Assembly: GCA_025060505.1 (NCBI GenBank)
Contig: JANXBU010000004.1
Coordinates: 62,001 to 126,000, forward strand
DNA from: Candidatus Calescibacterium sp.
GTDB lineage: Bacteria > Calescibacteriota > Calescibacteriia > Calescibacteriales > Calescibacteriaceae
Direction: 5' to 3'
DNA length: 64,000 bases
This document shows, in pieces, positions 55,977-64,000 of this stretch; within the stretch, counting starts at the first letter, position 1; every line of letters begins with the position of its first letter. The translations under genes were made by a program, and so were the position numbers. The notes under the pieces are model-generated. The model worked only from the letters and a program-made list of their open reading frames with translations. It did no database searches and was not told the origin of the DNA.

Positions 55977-57095
55977 TCAACCAAAAAAGTAAGGGTATCT
56001 GAAAACTCCATCCTCTGTTATTATAGCTGTAATAAGTTCTGGAGGAGTTATATCAAATGAATAGTTTAGAGCTTTGGCATCGTCTGGAGCAATCTTTACT
56101 CCAAAGATCTCCTTGACCTCGACATCACTTCTTTGTTCTATTGGTATTGATTCAGAATTTGGGTCTATTGTCGTTTTTGGAGCACACACATAAAAAGGTA
56201 TTGAGAAATAATGAGAAGACACAGCAAGCATAAGAGTTCCTATTTTGTTTGATGTTGTTCCATCTCTCAGAATTCTATCTGCACCGGTGATGACACAGGA
56301 GTTTTTATGTTTTGACATAAGAAAAGTTGCTGATGAATCAACAATTATTCTGAAATCTATTTTGTTTTTCAGAAATTCCCATGCGGTAAGACGAGAACCT
56401 TGTAGATATGGACGAGTTTCAAGAGAGTAGACCGTGAAGTTTTTTCCTTTGAGCTTTGCTGTTCTTATTACAGAAAAGGCTGTTCCCCACCCTCCTGTTG
56501 CAAGAGCACCAGTATTGCATATAGTAAATACATACCCTCCGTCCGGTATAAGTTCTGAACCATTTTCACCAATAAGGTAACAAGAAAGATAATCATAAAA
56601 CCATATTTCTTTTGCTTTCTGTTCCATCTTTTCAACAACATCTTCTGGTGATGAACTAACAAAAACACTCTGCATATCATCAATGGCTTTCTTGAGGTTG
56701 TACGCAGTGGGTCTTGTGTTGAGGAGTTTATGTTTCATTTCTTCAAAATCCGAAAAATTTACTTTTCCTCTATTCTCCAATCTTTTTCTGATTCCGTATA
56801 AAATACCAAATGCAGCAGATATACCTATTGCTGGAGCACCACGAACAACCATACTCCTTATAGCCAAAGCTACATCGTTTTCATCAAAGCACTCAACCCA
56901 CTTTTCACTGTGAGGCAGAAACCTCTGGTCAAGAAACTTTATACTGCTGTCAGATAATTCAAACCATATCCATTTTTTTACACCTTCTGTTTCTTCATAG
57001 AATATTTTTTTTATTTTATCCAGATCTATCTTATCCTCCTTCAAGTACACTCTCCATTCATTCAAATACATTTCTTTGTTCATTTCTATCTTCAT
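55977..57095 (-). CDS. mtnA: Methylthioribose-1-phosphate isomerase
   Basis: The 372-residue protein contains 'VVRGAPAIGISAAFGILYGI', 'RPTAYNLKKAID', the catalytic Cys region 'GYVFTICNTGALATGGWGTA', 'VYSLETRPYLQGSRLTAWEF' and the catalytic Asp in 'CVITGADRILRDGTTSNKIG'. It isomerises methylthioribose 1-phosphate to methylthioribulose 1-phosphate in methionine salvage. It has about 35 extra residues before the usual start; a shorter start is possible but the -10 box and AGGA sit just before this ATG. Related eIF2B-like ribose-1,5-bisphosphate isomerases are the alternative, less likely given the Cys/Asp pair. No other salvage gene is near. Confidence 0.92.
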   Translation of the reverse strand: MKIEMNKEMYLNEWRVYLKEDKIDLDKIKKIFYEETEGVKKWIWFELSDSSIKFLDQRFLPHSEKWVECFDENDVALAIRSMVVRGAPAIGISAAFGILYGIRKRLENRGKVNFSDFEEMKHKLLNTRPTAYNLKKAIDDMQSVFVSSSPEDVVEKMEQKAKEIWFYDYLSCYLIGENGSELIPDGGYVFTICNTGALATGGWGTAFSVIRTAKLKGKNFTVYSLETRPYLQGSRLTAWEFLKNKIDFRIIVDSSATFLMSKHKNSCVITGADRILRDGTTSNKIGTLMLAVSSHYFSIPFYVCAPKTTIDPNSESIPIEQRSDVEVKEIFGVKIAPDDAKALNYSFDITPPELITAIITEDGVFRYPYFFG

Positions 57096-57105
57096 GCTTT
57101 TCCTG

Positions 57106-57111
57106 ATTATA
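57106..57111 (-). promoter_or_regulatory. TATAAT -10 box 10 nt before mtnA
   Basis: On the reverse strand TATAAT is followed by CAGGAAAAGC and ATG. The same ATTATAAT core is nearly palindromic and also lies 29 nt before the divergent diguanylate cyclase start. AGGA in the gap could serve as ribosome-binding site if transcription begins early. Confidence 0.45.
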
Positions 57112-57139
57112 ATTCTAAATATAAAAATTAAAACTGAAT

Positions 57140-58432
57140 ATGATCTTTTTATTAAAGCTTGTTCTATTTGTAATTTCTGCTGCTACGACATTATTCTTAT
57201 ATAATCTGGGGAGTATAGCTTACAGAAGTATACTTGTTATATCTTCTCTGAATTTTGTCATAGCTCTACTGATTTATTATTTGATTGGTTTTGATTTATT
57301 GTCCATAATTCTATTAATAATTCTCTTTGGAATATATGTGTTCATATTCTACCAGAAGTATATAAGACCTCAAGAAGATTTAGGTAAGAAAATAGATTTG
57401 ATAAGTGCAGAAATAGACAAAGAGAAAAATCAAGAGAAAATAATACAACATATTTTAGATATCAACATTTCCACTGATAAGACAACTCCGCTTATAAAAT
57501 TTTTCAAGGAAATAGCAAATTTCTTACTATCTGAAAAACAAAAATTTTCCAGAATGCAAAAAATGTTTATACTGCTTACAAACTTTGCAAGATACTCTTT
57601 TTCCGAACAAGATAAAGAAAAACTCATAAAAGAACTAAGCAATATGATATCGTACACATTCCCAGAGAAAAAGTTTTGGGTTATCAAGCAGAAAGATATA
57701 CAAACAAGTCAGGTCTTAGGTCCGAACTTTGATGAGGAAGATCTATCAAATATAAGAATGGGGAAGTTAGAAGGGAAGACATACACATCTTTCCCCATAT
57801 TAGAAAATGGAAGTGCTTTTGCTTATATCATTATAAAAAATGGAAGCATAAATGAGTATGAAAAACTCTTCTTTTACCTGATATCTAAGTTTTCAGAGTC
57901 AGTCATAAAGAGAATAGATAGAGAGAAGGAAATTGAAATCAAAGCAATAACAGACCCTTTAACAGAGCTTTACAACAGGAGGTACCTTGTTCAACATCTT
58001 GAACAAGCTTTTGCTAAATTTAGAAGACTTGGTAATATCTACTCTCTTGCGATATTTGATATAGATGGCTTCAAAAAGATAAACGATAACTATGGACACT
58101 ATGTTGGCGATGAGATACTCAGAGAATTTTCAAAGATATTGAAAAGCAGTGTTAGAGCTTATGATATTCCAGCAAGGTTTGGGGGAGATGAATTTGTCCT
58201 CTTTCTTGATGGAACAAGTAAAGATGATGCTGTAAATGTAGCGAAAAGAATAGCAAAAAAGTTCTCAGACTTTTCTCCGTCCAGAGAAATGATAAAGGAA
58301 AATTTATCTGTAAGCTGGGGTTTAGCAACCATAAATGAAGCTCCAGGACATTTCGAAGATATAATAAAATTGGCAGATAAGAGACTTATCAAATCGAAAC
58401 TCTCTGGTAAGGGAAAAGGAAGCTGGGAATAA
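57140..58432 (+). CDS. Membrane diguanylate cyclase (GGDEF)
   Basis: The 430-residue protein has two or three membrane helices in the first 75 residues, a linker with coiled-coil character, a GAF-like sensor region (about 130-260) and a GGDEF domain (about 270-430): 'DPLTELYNRRYLVQHLEQAF', 'LAIFDIDGFKKINDNYGHYV', 'IPARFGGDEFVLFLDG'. The catalytic GGDEF is intact and the product-inhibition site RxxD (RAYD) sits five residues before it. It makes cyclic di-GMP, which usually shifts cells from motility to surface life; flagellar and secretion genes in this window are potential targets. Its 3' end overlaps the convergent SufD-like gene by 44 bp. Confidence 0.93.
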   Translation: MIFLLKLVLFVISAATTLFLYNLGSIAYRSILVISSLNFVIALLIYYLIGFDLLSIILLIILFGIYVFIFYQKYIRPQEDLGKKIDLISAEIDKEKNQEKIIQHILDINISTDKTTPLIKFFKEIANFLLSEKQKFSRMQKMFILLTNFARYSFSEQDKEKLIKELSNMISYTFPEKKFWVIKQKDIQTSQVLGPNFDEEDLSNIRMGKLEGKTYTSFPILENGSAFAYIIIKNGSINEYEKLFFYLISKFSESVIKRIDREKEIEIKAITDPLTELYNRRYLVQHLEQAFAKFRRLGNIYSLAIFDIDGFKKINDNYGHYVGDEILREFSKILKSSVRAYDIPARFGGDEFVLFLDGTSKDDAVNVAKRIAKKFSDFSPSREMIKENLSVSWGLATINEAPGHFEDIIKLADKRLIKSKLSGKGKGSWE

Positions 58433-59495
58433 GATCTAAATCTCCTAAAATAGGCATTTTATCAACAGATTCTTGAACAAAACCATCTACAATCAACTTT
58501 TTAGCAAGATCTTCACTCAGACCACGACTCATTATGTAAAAAAGTTCGGTTTCAGAAACCTTACTTATTGATGAACTGTGTTTAGCCTTTACTAAATTTG
58601 TATCTATCTCCATAAGGGGGACAAAATAGACTTTGGCTTTATCTGACATCTTTATAGCTTTAAGCTCAACATAAGAATCAGAATTTACAGCATTACCCTT
58701 AACCCTCGCACCACCAACATAATTTACAGAAGATGAATCATACATAACTGCTCTGGCAGACAAATATCCAGTGGAACCACAACCTATGTGTTCAATTGTT
58801 GAATTAAATTCTATAAATTTATTTCTTCTACCTAATATAACATCGCGAACGGAACAAGAGCTATATTCTTCAAGAAAATAATCTTCAAAAGAAAAAATTC
58901 TTGAATCCCCGAGCCAAATTCTACCAAGATTCAATCTTGAACCTTTTTTCAAATCAAATTCCTTACTCAATACCAAAGAAGAATTCGTATTTTCAGATGA
59001 AAAAAATTCAAGCTCAGAATTCTCAAGAACATTAATTCTTAAAGAACTCACAGCTGAAAAATACGCCCTTTGATCAAATAACTCGATGACCTGAGCTGAA
59101 CCTTTCACGGAAATTTCCAGTCTGGAAGCAAAAACTTGTTTTGAATCTTGATTAGACTCCATATAAAACAATACTAATATCTTTTTTTCATCCTTCGCTT
59201 CAATCATTAGAAAATCTGATTGCTCCAACAGAAAGTCTGATACGCTACTTGAAGAGTTTTGTTTTTTTCCTGAATCTGATCCTTGAGGTAAAATACTAAA
59301 ACCAATACCATCTTCACAAAAAAATTTCTTCTGCAAGGGTAGTATAATAATATTGAACTTATCTGGTTTTTCGAAACCTAGAGATTTAAGAGTTTTGTAC
59401 ATATCTACAGAATTTACATTAGACCAGCTTTCAGATATTACTTTTGAGTCGTCATCTATTCTAACTCTTGAATATCTGGTTCTGGCAAGTTCCAT
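58389..59495 (-). CDS. SufD/SufB-family Fe-S assembly scaffold protein
   Basis: The 368-residue protein is recognisable by its C-terminal beta-helix: 'FIEFNSTIEHIGCGSTGYLS', 'VKGNAVNSDSYVELKAIKMS' and 'VKAKHSSSISKVSETELFYI', followed by 'MSRGLSEDLAKKLIVDGFVQ'. These are the SufD/SufB core motifs. The N-terminal half is diverged and Ser-rich. SufD works with SufB and the ATPase SufC to build Fe-S clusters. Neither sufB nor sufC is adjacent. The C terminus overlaps the end of the diguanylate cyclase gene on the other strand by 44 bp. Confidence 0.8.
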   Translation of the reverse strand: MELARTRYSRVRIDDDSKVISESWSNVNSVDMYKTLKSLGFEKPDKFNIIILPLQKKFFCEDGIGFSILPQGSDSGKKQNSSSSVSDFLLEQSDFLMIEAKDEKKILVLFYMESNQDSKQVFASRLEISVKGSAQVIELFDQRAYFSAVSSLRINVLENSELEFFSSENTNSSLVLSKEFDLKKGSRLNLGRIWLGDSRIFSFEDYFLEEYSSCSVRDVILGRRNKFIEFNSTIEHIGCGSTGYLSARAVMYDSSSVNYVGGARVKGNAVNSDSYVELKAIKMSDKAKVYFVPLMEIDTNLVKAKHSSSISKVSETELFYIMSRGLSEDLAKKLIVDGFVQESVDKMPILGDLDLIPSFLFPYQRVSI

Positions 59496-59594
59496 CTTCT
59501 AAAAATACTTAATGATGATATGAAGTTTGAGTATTTCAGAAATGTATTCCCGGTTCAATGCAAAAATCTCCAACTGAGAAAAGTTAGAGAATTA

Positions 59595-60380
59595 CTATCC
59601 GATAATCGACGAGAAATCAGGAACTGTATATTTTGAAGAATAACCACGAGGTGTAAGCATAATTCCATTCTTGTATATTGTCGTTGAATTTCCAACGATT
59701 ATAGTTGTAAGCATTCCGAGGTTTTCAGCGTTTGGCATATCTTTTAGAGTTGTAACCTTTATTTTCTGTCCTTCCCGGAAAGCACTTTTAATAACTGCAA
59801 CAGGAGTATCTGGTGATCTGTACTCCATAATTATGTCTCTTGTTTTCTGAAGCTGCCAAGTTCTTTTTTTGCTCAAAGGATTGTATATAACTATAACAAA
59901 ATCCCCAGCAGCAGCAGCTCTTACCCTTTTTTCTATAAGCTCCCATGGAACGAGCAAATCACTCATAGATACCACAGCGAAGTCCAAAGATAAAGGTGAA
60001 CCAACTAAAGCAGCGCATGCGGAAGCAGAAGTTATTCCGGGAACCACCTCAACATCTGGGTTCATACCCGGCCTCCATCCGGATTCCAGAAGAATCTCGT
60101 AAATCAAAGCAGCCATCCCATATATTCCAGCATCACCCGAAGAAACTATTGAGACTATATTACCAGATTGAGCTTTTTCAACAGCCATTTTAGCTCTATC
60201 TATTTCCTCCGTCATACCTGTTTCTATCACTTCTTTACCATCTAAAAGATGTCTTATCAGATCGATGTATGTTTCGTATCCTATAACAACATTACTTTTT
60301 TCTATACAATCACGAGCCCAGAAAGTCATGTTTTTTTCATCTCCGGGACCGAAGCCCACAACAAAAAGTTTTCCACTCAT
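59595..60380 (-). CDS. cobJ: Precorrin-3B C17-methyltransferase
   Basis: The 261-residue protein has the tetrapyrrole methylase signatures 'LFVVGFGPGDEKNMTFWARD', 'VVIGYETYIDLI', 'VSIVSSGDAGIYGMAALIYE' and 'EVVPGITSASACAALVGSPL', plus the CobJ/CbiH-typical 'DLLVPWELIEKRVRAAAAGD' and 'VIVIYNPLSKKRTWQLQK'. It methylates C17 of the precorrin-3B or cobalt-factor III ring with SAM and contracts the ring in cobalamin synthesis. It stands alone here; no other cob/cbi gene and no cobalamin riboswitch was seen upstream. A TAAAAT lies 13 nt before the ATG. Confidence 0.92.
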   Translation of the reverse strand: MSGKLFVVGFGPGDEKNMTFWARDCIEKSNVVIGYETYIDLIRHLLDGKEVIETGMTEEIDRAKMAVEKAQSGNIVSIVSSGDAGIYGMAALIYEILLESGWRPGMNPDVEVVPGITSASACAALVGSPLSLDFAVVSMSDLLVPWELIEKRVRAAAAGDFVIVIYNPLSKKRTWQLQKTRDIIMEYRSPDTPVAVIKSAFREGQKIKVTTLKDMPNAENLGMLTTIIVGNSTTIYKNGIMLTPRGYSSKYTVPDFSSIIG

Positions 60381-60497
60381 AGTAAATCAGGAAATTTTAC
60401 ATCCAAAAGGAGAAAAACAACAAAAATTCAAGAATGGTTTGAGCAAATTTACTGAAATTTTTTATGGACGAGAAAAGAAGATCTCAGGCAGAGATTC

Positions 60498-61031
60498 TCA
60501 AAATATTCCAGCAGCAATTGCTACATTCGGGAAGAGATATTTTTTAATTCTCTTACCGTTCTCTTCTATCCAACGCTCTCTTGCTGCATCCATAGTTTTG
60601 ATTATGGTCTCGTATTCGATTTTATCCTCTGGGAGCAATATAACTGTCCATTCATTCGGGTATTGTTGCTTTATCTCCCAGAGTTTATCGTTTAGAGCTT
60701 GAAAATCATATTCACCATTTGTTTTTTTCGGAATGGTAGGTTCACCTGCTCTCTCTTGTAGAATAGCACCCGCACCTCCTATGTAAAATCCCTTTTCTGT
60801 TATAGCTATGGTTAGGTCTAACCTTTCCTCTTGTTGTTGCTGTTGTTGCGCTTGTTCAGCGGTTTGAGCTTCCGCACCACCAGCACGAGGCATTGATGAC
60901 TCTACAATACCAAGATTCATAAAACTTGCAACCATAATCAAAAATATAATGATAACAGAAAGCATGTCTATAAAGGGTATGACGTTTATATCACCCGAAA
61001 CTGCCAGTTCTCTTTTCTTAGATCTTAACAT
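60498..61031 (-). CDS. exbD: ExbD/TolR-family proton-channel protein
   Basis: The 177-residue protein has a short cytoplasmic N terminus, 'VIPFIDMLSVIIIFLIMVAS' with the conserved membrane Asp of ExbD/TolR, and a periplasmic domain. An unusual Gln/Ala run (TAEQAQQQQQQEERLDL) links helix and domain, and the C terminus has an extra charged helix ('KTMDAARERWIEENGKRIKK'). With ExbB/TolQ it uses the proton gradient to drive TonB or Tol-Pal, or gliding-type machines in Myxobacteria. No ExbB is adjacent in the window. Confidence 0.85.
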   Translation of the reverse strand: MLRSKKRELAVSGDINVIPFIDMLSVIIIFLIMVASFMNLGIVESSMPRAGGAEAQTAEQAQQQQQQEERLDLTIAITEKGFYIGGAGAILQERAGEPTIPKKTNGEYDFQALNDKLWEIKQQYPNEWTVILLPEDKIEYETIIKTMDAARERWIEENGKRIKKYLFPNVAIAAGIF

Positions 61032-61172
61032 ATTTTTCTATTTCTATTTATTCACTTCTGAAGTTATCTAAAAATTTTTCAACAAATTTCAGAAGAAAAC
61101 AATCAAGTTATCAGAAAAAACAGATTTTTAAAATTTTAAAATAAAGGTAAATAAATCAGAATAACTCCTGTT

Positions 61173-62453
61173 ATGGTGTATTTATCAAAGAGCATTCTTA
61201 GAGGAGAAGTTGAAATATCTGGTTCAAAAAATGCTTTCTTCCCAGCAGTTGGTGCAGGAATAACACTTGGAGCTAAGAAAATAACAATAAAGAACACACC
61301 CCTTGTTCGAGATATTTATGTAATGCTGAAAATAATAGAGGAACTCGGGGGAAACTTTGAAATAGAAGGAAACAAAGTTTCTATATACACTGAAAAAATA
61401 GAACCCAAGCTAATTGATCAAGAAACATTTAGCAGAATAAGAGGTGGAGTTGTAATATTTGGGGCACTCCTTTCAAGATTTGGGAAAGCATACATACCAT
61501 ATCCTGGGGGATGCAAAATAGGTAAAAGACCGATCGATCAACATGTGAAAGCAGCCAAAGATCTTGGATTCTATGTTGAAGAAACCGAATATGGAGTAAA
61601 AGCATATGGAGAAATCAAGAAAAATAAAATCTCATTTGACATAAAAACTGTCACCGGAACAGAAAACGCAATACTCATGTCAATCAGATCTAGTAAAGAA
61701 GTAGAAATCACAAATTATGCAAAAGAACCAGAAGTTCAGGAGCTTATAAAATACCTTGAAAAATATGGTGTCAGATTTATAAAGGAAGAAGATAAAATAA
61801 TAATTGATCCAACGAGCAAAGAAGAACAAGAAGAGGTAGAATTCGAGCTGATACCAGACAGAATAGAGGCTGGAACATTTCTCATAAGTGCTGCATCAAC
61901 TGAAGGAAGAGTGAGAATTAAAAATGTCATACCGGAGCACCTTGAAATAGTAATACAAAAACTAAAAGAAGCCGGAGCAAAAATACATATAAGCCAAAGC
62001 GAAATAGAAGTAGAAGGAAAGCCGATATATGACCCCCTTTACATAGTAGCAGATTCATATCCCGACTTTGCAACAGATCTGCAACCACAGATAACAGTTA
62101 TGCTTCTGAAATCCAAGAGTAAAAGTGTGATAGAAGAAAGAGTTTTCCCAGAGAGAGTAAACCATGTATTTGAGCTCAGAAAAATGGGAGCACAAATAGA
62201 TATATCTGGTAATAAAATAATTATCTACCCTGGGAAAATATATGGAGGAACCTCTGTTGAAGCGAAAGATCTAAGAAGCGCAGCATCTTTGGTAATAGCT
62301 GGACTTATTGCAGAAGGTGCTCCCACTTTCATTAGAAACTTTGAAATCATAGAAAGAGGATACGAAAAGTTCTTAGTAAAAATACAGAAACTCGGTGCTA
62401 AATTCTACAAAGAATTAAAAGAGGGGATTAAAGATGTACCCAATTTTGCTTGA
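61173..62453 (+). CDS. murA: UDP-N-acetylglucosamine 1-carboxyvinyltransferase MurA
   Basis: The 426-residue protein begins 'LRGEVEISGSKNAFFPAVGA' and has the active-site Cys in 'YIPYPGGCKIGKRPIDQHVK', 'GTENAILMSI', 'IPDRIEAGTFLISAASTEG', 'YPDFATDLQPQITVMLLKSK' and 'RSAASLVIAGLIAEG'. It transfers enolpyruvate from PEP to UDP-GlcNAc, the first committed step of peptidoglycan synthesis. The Cys rather than Asp at this site means the fosfomycin-sensitive form. Its last 20 bp overlap lgt, so both are translated together. Confidence 0.97.
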   Translation: MVYLSKSILRGEVEISGSKNAFFPAVGAGITLGAKKITIKNTPLVRDIYVMLKIIEELGGNFEIEGNKVSIYTEKIEPKLIDQETFSRIRGGVVIFGALLSRFGKAYIPYPGGCKIGKRPIDQHVKAAKDLGFYVEETEYGVKAYGEIKKNKISFDIKTVTGTENAILMSIRSSKEVEITNYAKEPEVQELIKYLEKYGVRFIKEEDKIIIDPTSKEEQEEVEFELIPDRIEAGTFLISAASTEGRVRIKNVIPEHLEIVIQKLKEAGAKIHISQSEIEVEGKPIYDPLYIVADSYPDFATDLQPQITVMLLKSKSKSVIEERVFPERVNHVFELRKMGAQIDISGNKIIIYPGKIYGGTSVEAKDLRSAASLVIAGLIAEGAPTFIRNFEIIERGYEKFLVKIQKLGAKFYKELKEGIKDVPNFA

Positions 62454-63405
62454 CCTCGGCCAGATAAAAATATATACTTACGGTGTATTTCTTGCATTAG
62501 CTTTTATTCTTGCTACAGACTATGTTTCAAGAGTATCAGATGAACTCAAGGTTCCACCAAAAGATATAATTGACCAAATAATATGGCTACTTATAGCCGG
62601 ACTTCTTGGAACTCGTATAGTATACATAATTCAGAACATAGGAGAATACATAGAAGAACCAATAAAAATACTCAAAATATGGGAGGGAGGATTAGCCTGG
62701 TACGGTGGAGTAATTTTCGGAATAATTTCAGTATATATATGGTCTAAAAAAAACCAAAAAGAGTTCCTAAGGGTACTTGACCTTGTTGCACTTGGTGTTA
62801 TTTTAGGTCTCGCAATAGGAAGATGGGGATGCTTTTCAGCCGGATGCTGCTACGGAAAACCAACAGACTTTTTCACATCGGTTATATTCAAAAACCCAAA
62901 GACCTTAGCGATACAGGGAGTTCCAATACACCCAACCCAAATATATGAAGCTTTGGGAATGTTTTTTGCATTCCTATTCGCAAGAGGAATTATGGTTGGA
63001 ATTTCTGGAACGAAAAAAATATTTGAGCTCAAAACAGATATATTTATTGCATTCGAACTCATCCTGCTGAGGTTCTACTACCTTTGGTATTCAAAAGGAA
63101 TATCATTTCCATCAATAACTGACCTATGGTTCATTCCTGCTTTTATATTGATAACTTATCTGACGAAGTACATCGGTATAAAAATCGGAGAAGGTAAAAA
63201 TTATTTCCCAGGTCTAATTACAGGGTTTTACTCTATATCTTACGGAGCACTAAGATTCTTTCTTGAATTTGTAAGAGATCCTTCTGGTCTCTCTGGATTC
63301 ATAGTAGACAAAGTTATAACAGCAAATCATATCGTATCGGTTATCCTTTTCTTATTTGGAATGTATATACTTTTGTTCAGGAGTGCCAAAGCGGAGGGAA
63401 AATAA
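62434..63405 (+). CDS. lgt: Prolipoprotein diacylglyceryl transferase Lgt
   Basis: The 323-residue membrane protein has seven hydrophobic segments and the Lgt signatures 'WEGGLAWYGGVIFGIISVYI', 'AIGRWGCFSAGCCYGKPT' with the conserved Arg, 'HPTQIYEALGMF' and 'YGALRFFLEFVRDP'. It is about 40 residues longer than typical, from a longer region between helices. Lgt attaches diacylglycerol to lipobox Cys residues. It overlaps murA by 20 bp with GAGGGG ahead of its ATG. The many lipoproteins in this window, including the next gene, need it. Confidence 0.95.
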   Translation: MYPILLDLGQIKIYTYGVFLALAFILATDYVSRVSDELKVPPKDIIDQIIWLLIAGLLGTRIVYIIQNIGEYIEEPIKILKIWEGGLAWYGGVIFGIISVYIWSKKNQKEFLRVLDLVALGVILGLAIGRWGCFSAGCCYGKPTDFFTSVIFKNPKTLAIQGVPIHPTQIYEALGMFFAFLFARGIMVGISGTKKIFELKTDIFIAFELILLRFYYLWYSKGISFPSITDLWFIPAFILITYLTKYIGIKIGEGKNYFPGLITGFYSISYGALRFFLEFVRDPSGLSGFIVDKVITANHIVSVILFLFGMYILLFRSAKAEGK

Positions 63406-63485
63406 TATTCCAAAAAATTCCTGAATCCTTCACTCTTATTTACTAAGTATTTCACAGCATCAACAGCAGTAAGAATCTGAAAAAA

Positions 63486-63938
63486 TTACCGCTGAAATTC
63501 AATTGTATCCTTACCATCAAAAGGAGGACTAAATATAACTATCGCATAGACACCTTTTCCTCGTGCTAAAAAATAGTGAGGAGTACCTCTTTGAACAAAC
63601 ACAGAATCACCCTTTTTCATATCATATTTTTTATCTCCTACAAAAAATACACCTTTACCTTTCAAAATAATCACAAAAAGATCGTGTTTTTGATGTACAT
63701 GTGGTTTCTCTCCTGTATCAATTCTTACTAAATGAAAACTCAGGTCTTGTGTTCTGTGTAGCTCCTTTCTTCCTATTCCATCTGACCAAGAAAGTTGCTC
63801 ATTTTCTACAATAAATGTTTTATCGCCGGAAGCAAAATATATCTCTTTTTTACTACAAGAATAGATTAGAGATGACGAAACCAATGTAAACAGAGCAAAA
63901 AACAAGAACAGGAAAAATTTGAAAGAATTGGGAGTCAT
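63486..63938 (-). CDS. Cupin-domain lipoprotein
   Basis: The 150-residue protein has a lipoprotein signal (MTPNSFKFFLFLFFALFTLV ... SLIYSC) and one cupin barrel: 'GEKPHVHQKHDLFVIILKGK' gives the first cupin motif with two His and an acidic residue, and 'MKKGDSVFVQRGTPHYFLAR' gives the second with a His. It probably binds a divalent metal in the periplasm. Its ligand or reaction is unknown. The gene is convergent with lgt, and its promoter region is tandemly duplicated (see repeat). Confidence 0.8.
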   Translation of the reverse strand: MTPNSFKFFLFLFFALFTLVSSSLIYSCSKKEIYFASGDKTFIVENEQLSWSDGIGRKELHRTQDLSFHLVRIDTGEKPHVHQKHDLFVIILKGKGVFFVGDKKYDMKKGDSVFVQRGTPHYFLARGKGVYAIVIFSPPFDGKDTIEFQR

Positions 63939-64000
63939 ATCAATAGAGATTTTAAGAAAAATTTAATGTATATCAATAGAGATTTTAAGAAAAATTTAAT
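63937..64000. repeat. 33-bp tandem repeat covering the cupin gene promoter
   Basis: The 33-bp unit beginning ATATCAATAGAGATTTTAAG and ending AAAAATTTAATGT starts at 63937 and at 63970; the second copy is cut by the window edge after 31 matching bases. Each copy contains TTAAAAT (reverse strand), so the -10 box is duplicated. More copies may follow beyond the window. Confidence 0.9.
63949..63954 (-). promoter_or_regulatory. TAAAAT -10-like box 10 nt before the cupin lipoprotein start
   Basis: TAAAAT on the reverse strand is followed by CTCTATTGAT and ATG at 63938, with no ribosome-binding site in between. An identical copy lies 33 bp further upstream in the second tandem unit, which would give a longer leader. 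Confidence 0.4.

Noticed and set aside
59500-60480. Cobalamin riboswitch upstream of cobJ
   Set aside because: The 117-bp gap upstream of cobJ is AT-rich with no B12-box-like conserved sequence or room for the aptamer.

Overview
The window is AT-rich bacterial chromosome from a Gram-negative, flagellated organism. It carries BamA, a LolC/E-type permease, an ADP-heptose-type glycosyltransferase, Lgt, type II secretion pseudopilins and FliN/FliF/FliE/FlgC. Several large exported proteins end in a Gly-Cys + transmembrane helix tail, with Arg/Lys after the helix where the end is visible. This resembles MYXO-CTERM or Synerg-CTERM sorting signals. Together with a small secreted protein of a type I associate with Deltaproteobacteria/Myxococcota, it suggests a deltaproteobacteria-like lineage. 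That assignment is inference from gene content only.

Layout. 0-3.2 kb: the open end of a secreted GH15-like glycoside hydrolase and an MlaF-type ATPase. 3.3-3.8 kb: a 443-bp insertion-sequence remnant. 3.9-8.7 kb: flagellar genes (fliN forward; flgC, an unknown gene, fliE and fliF on the reverse strand) plus a GspF-like protein. 8.8-19.7 kb: a spherulin-4-like lipoprotein, an enoyl-CoA hydratase-family enzyme, a divergent RNase HII homologue, rsmH, bamA, a ROK kinase, hisC, an RpoH-like sigma factor, a small barrel-like protein, tRNA-Tyr and yebC. 19.9-26.4 kb: an unusual surface locus, where a cysteine-rich modular protein with a lipoprotein leader is divergent from a large M19-type dipeptidase with a GC-type tail. 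26.6-32.2 kb: an acyl-CoA dehydrogenase, a crotonyl-CoA-reductase-like protein, an RpiB-GlyA fusion and two pseudopilins. 32.4-36.5 kb: a 1341-residue secreted protein with a GC-type tail. 37-46 kb: atpA apart from atpD-atpC, with a receiver-like protein, hom, infB, tRNA-Arg and a small accessory islet between them. 46-64 kb: mostly housekeeping and envelope genes (YrdC-like, map, lolC/E-like, a GT9 family transferase, a PfkB kinase, tRNA-Val, carB, mtnA, a diguanylate cyclase, sufD-like, cobJ, exbD, murA, lgt, a cupin lipoprotein).

Most genes stand alone or in pairs with frequent strand switches, and normally clustered sets (F1 ATPase, flagellar rod/MS ring, Suf, cobalamin, Tol/Exb) appear as isolated members. 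Several genes have a TATAAT-like -10 box only 8-12 nt before the start codon and little Shine-Dalgarno signal, which suggests leaderless transcripts. The large exported proteins have strong GGAGG sites instead. Three envelope-protein genes have a single-base frame break near or at the start or in a short homopolymer, which is either assembly error or slippage/phase variation. No CRISPR array, rRNA or intact transposon was seen.
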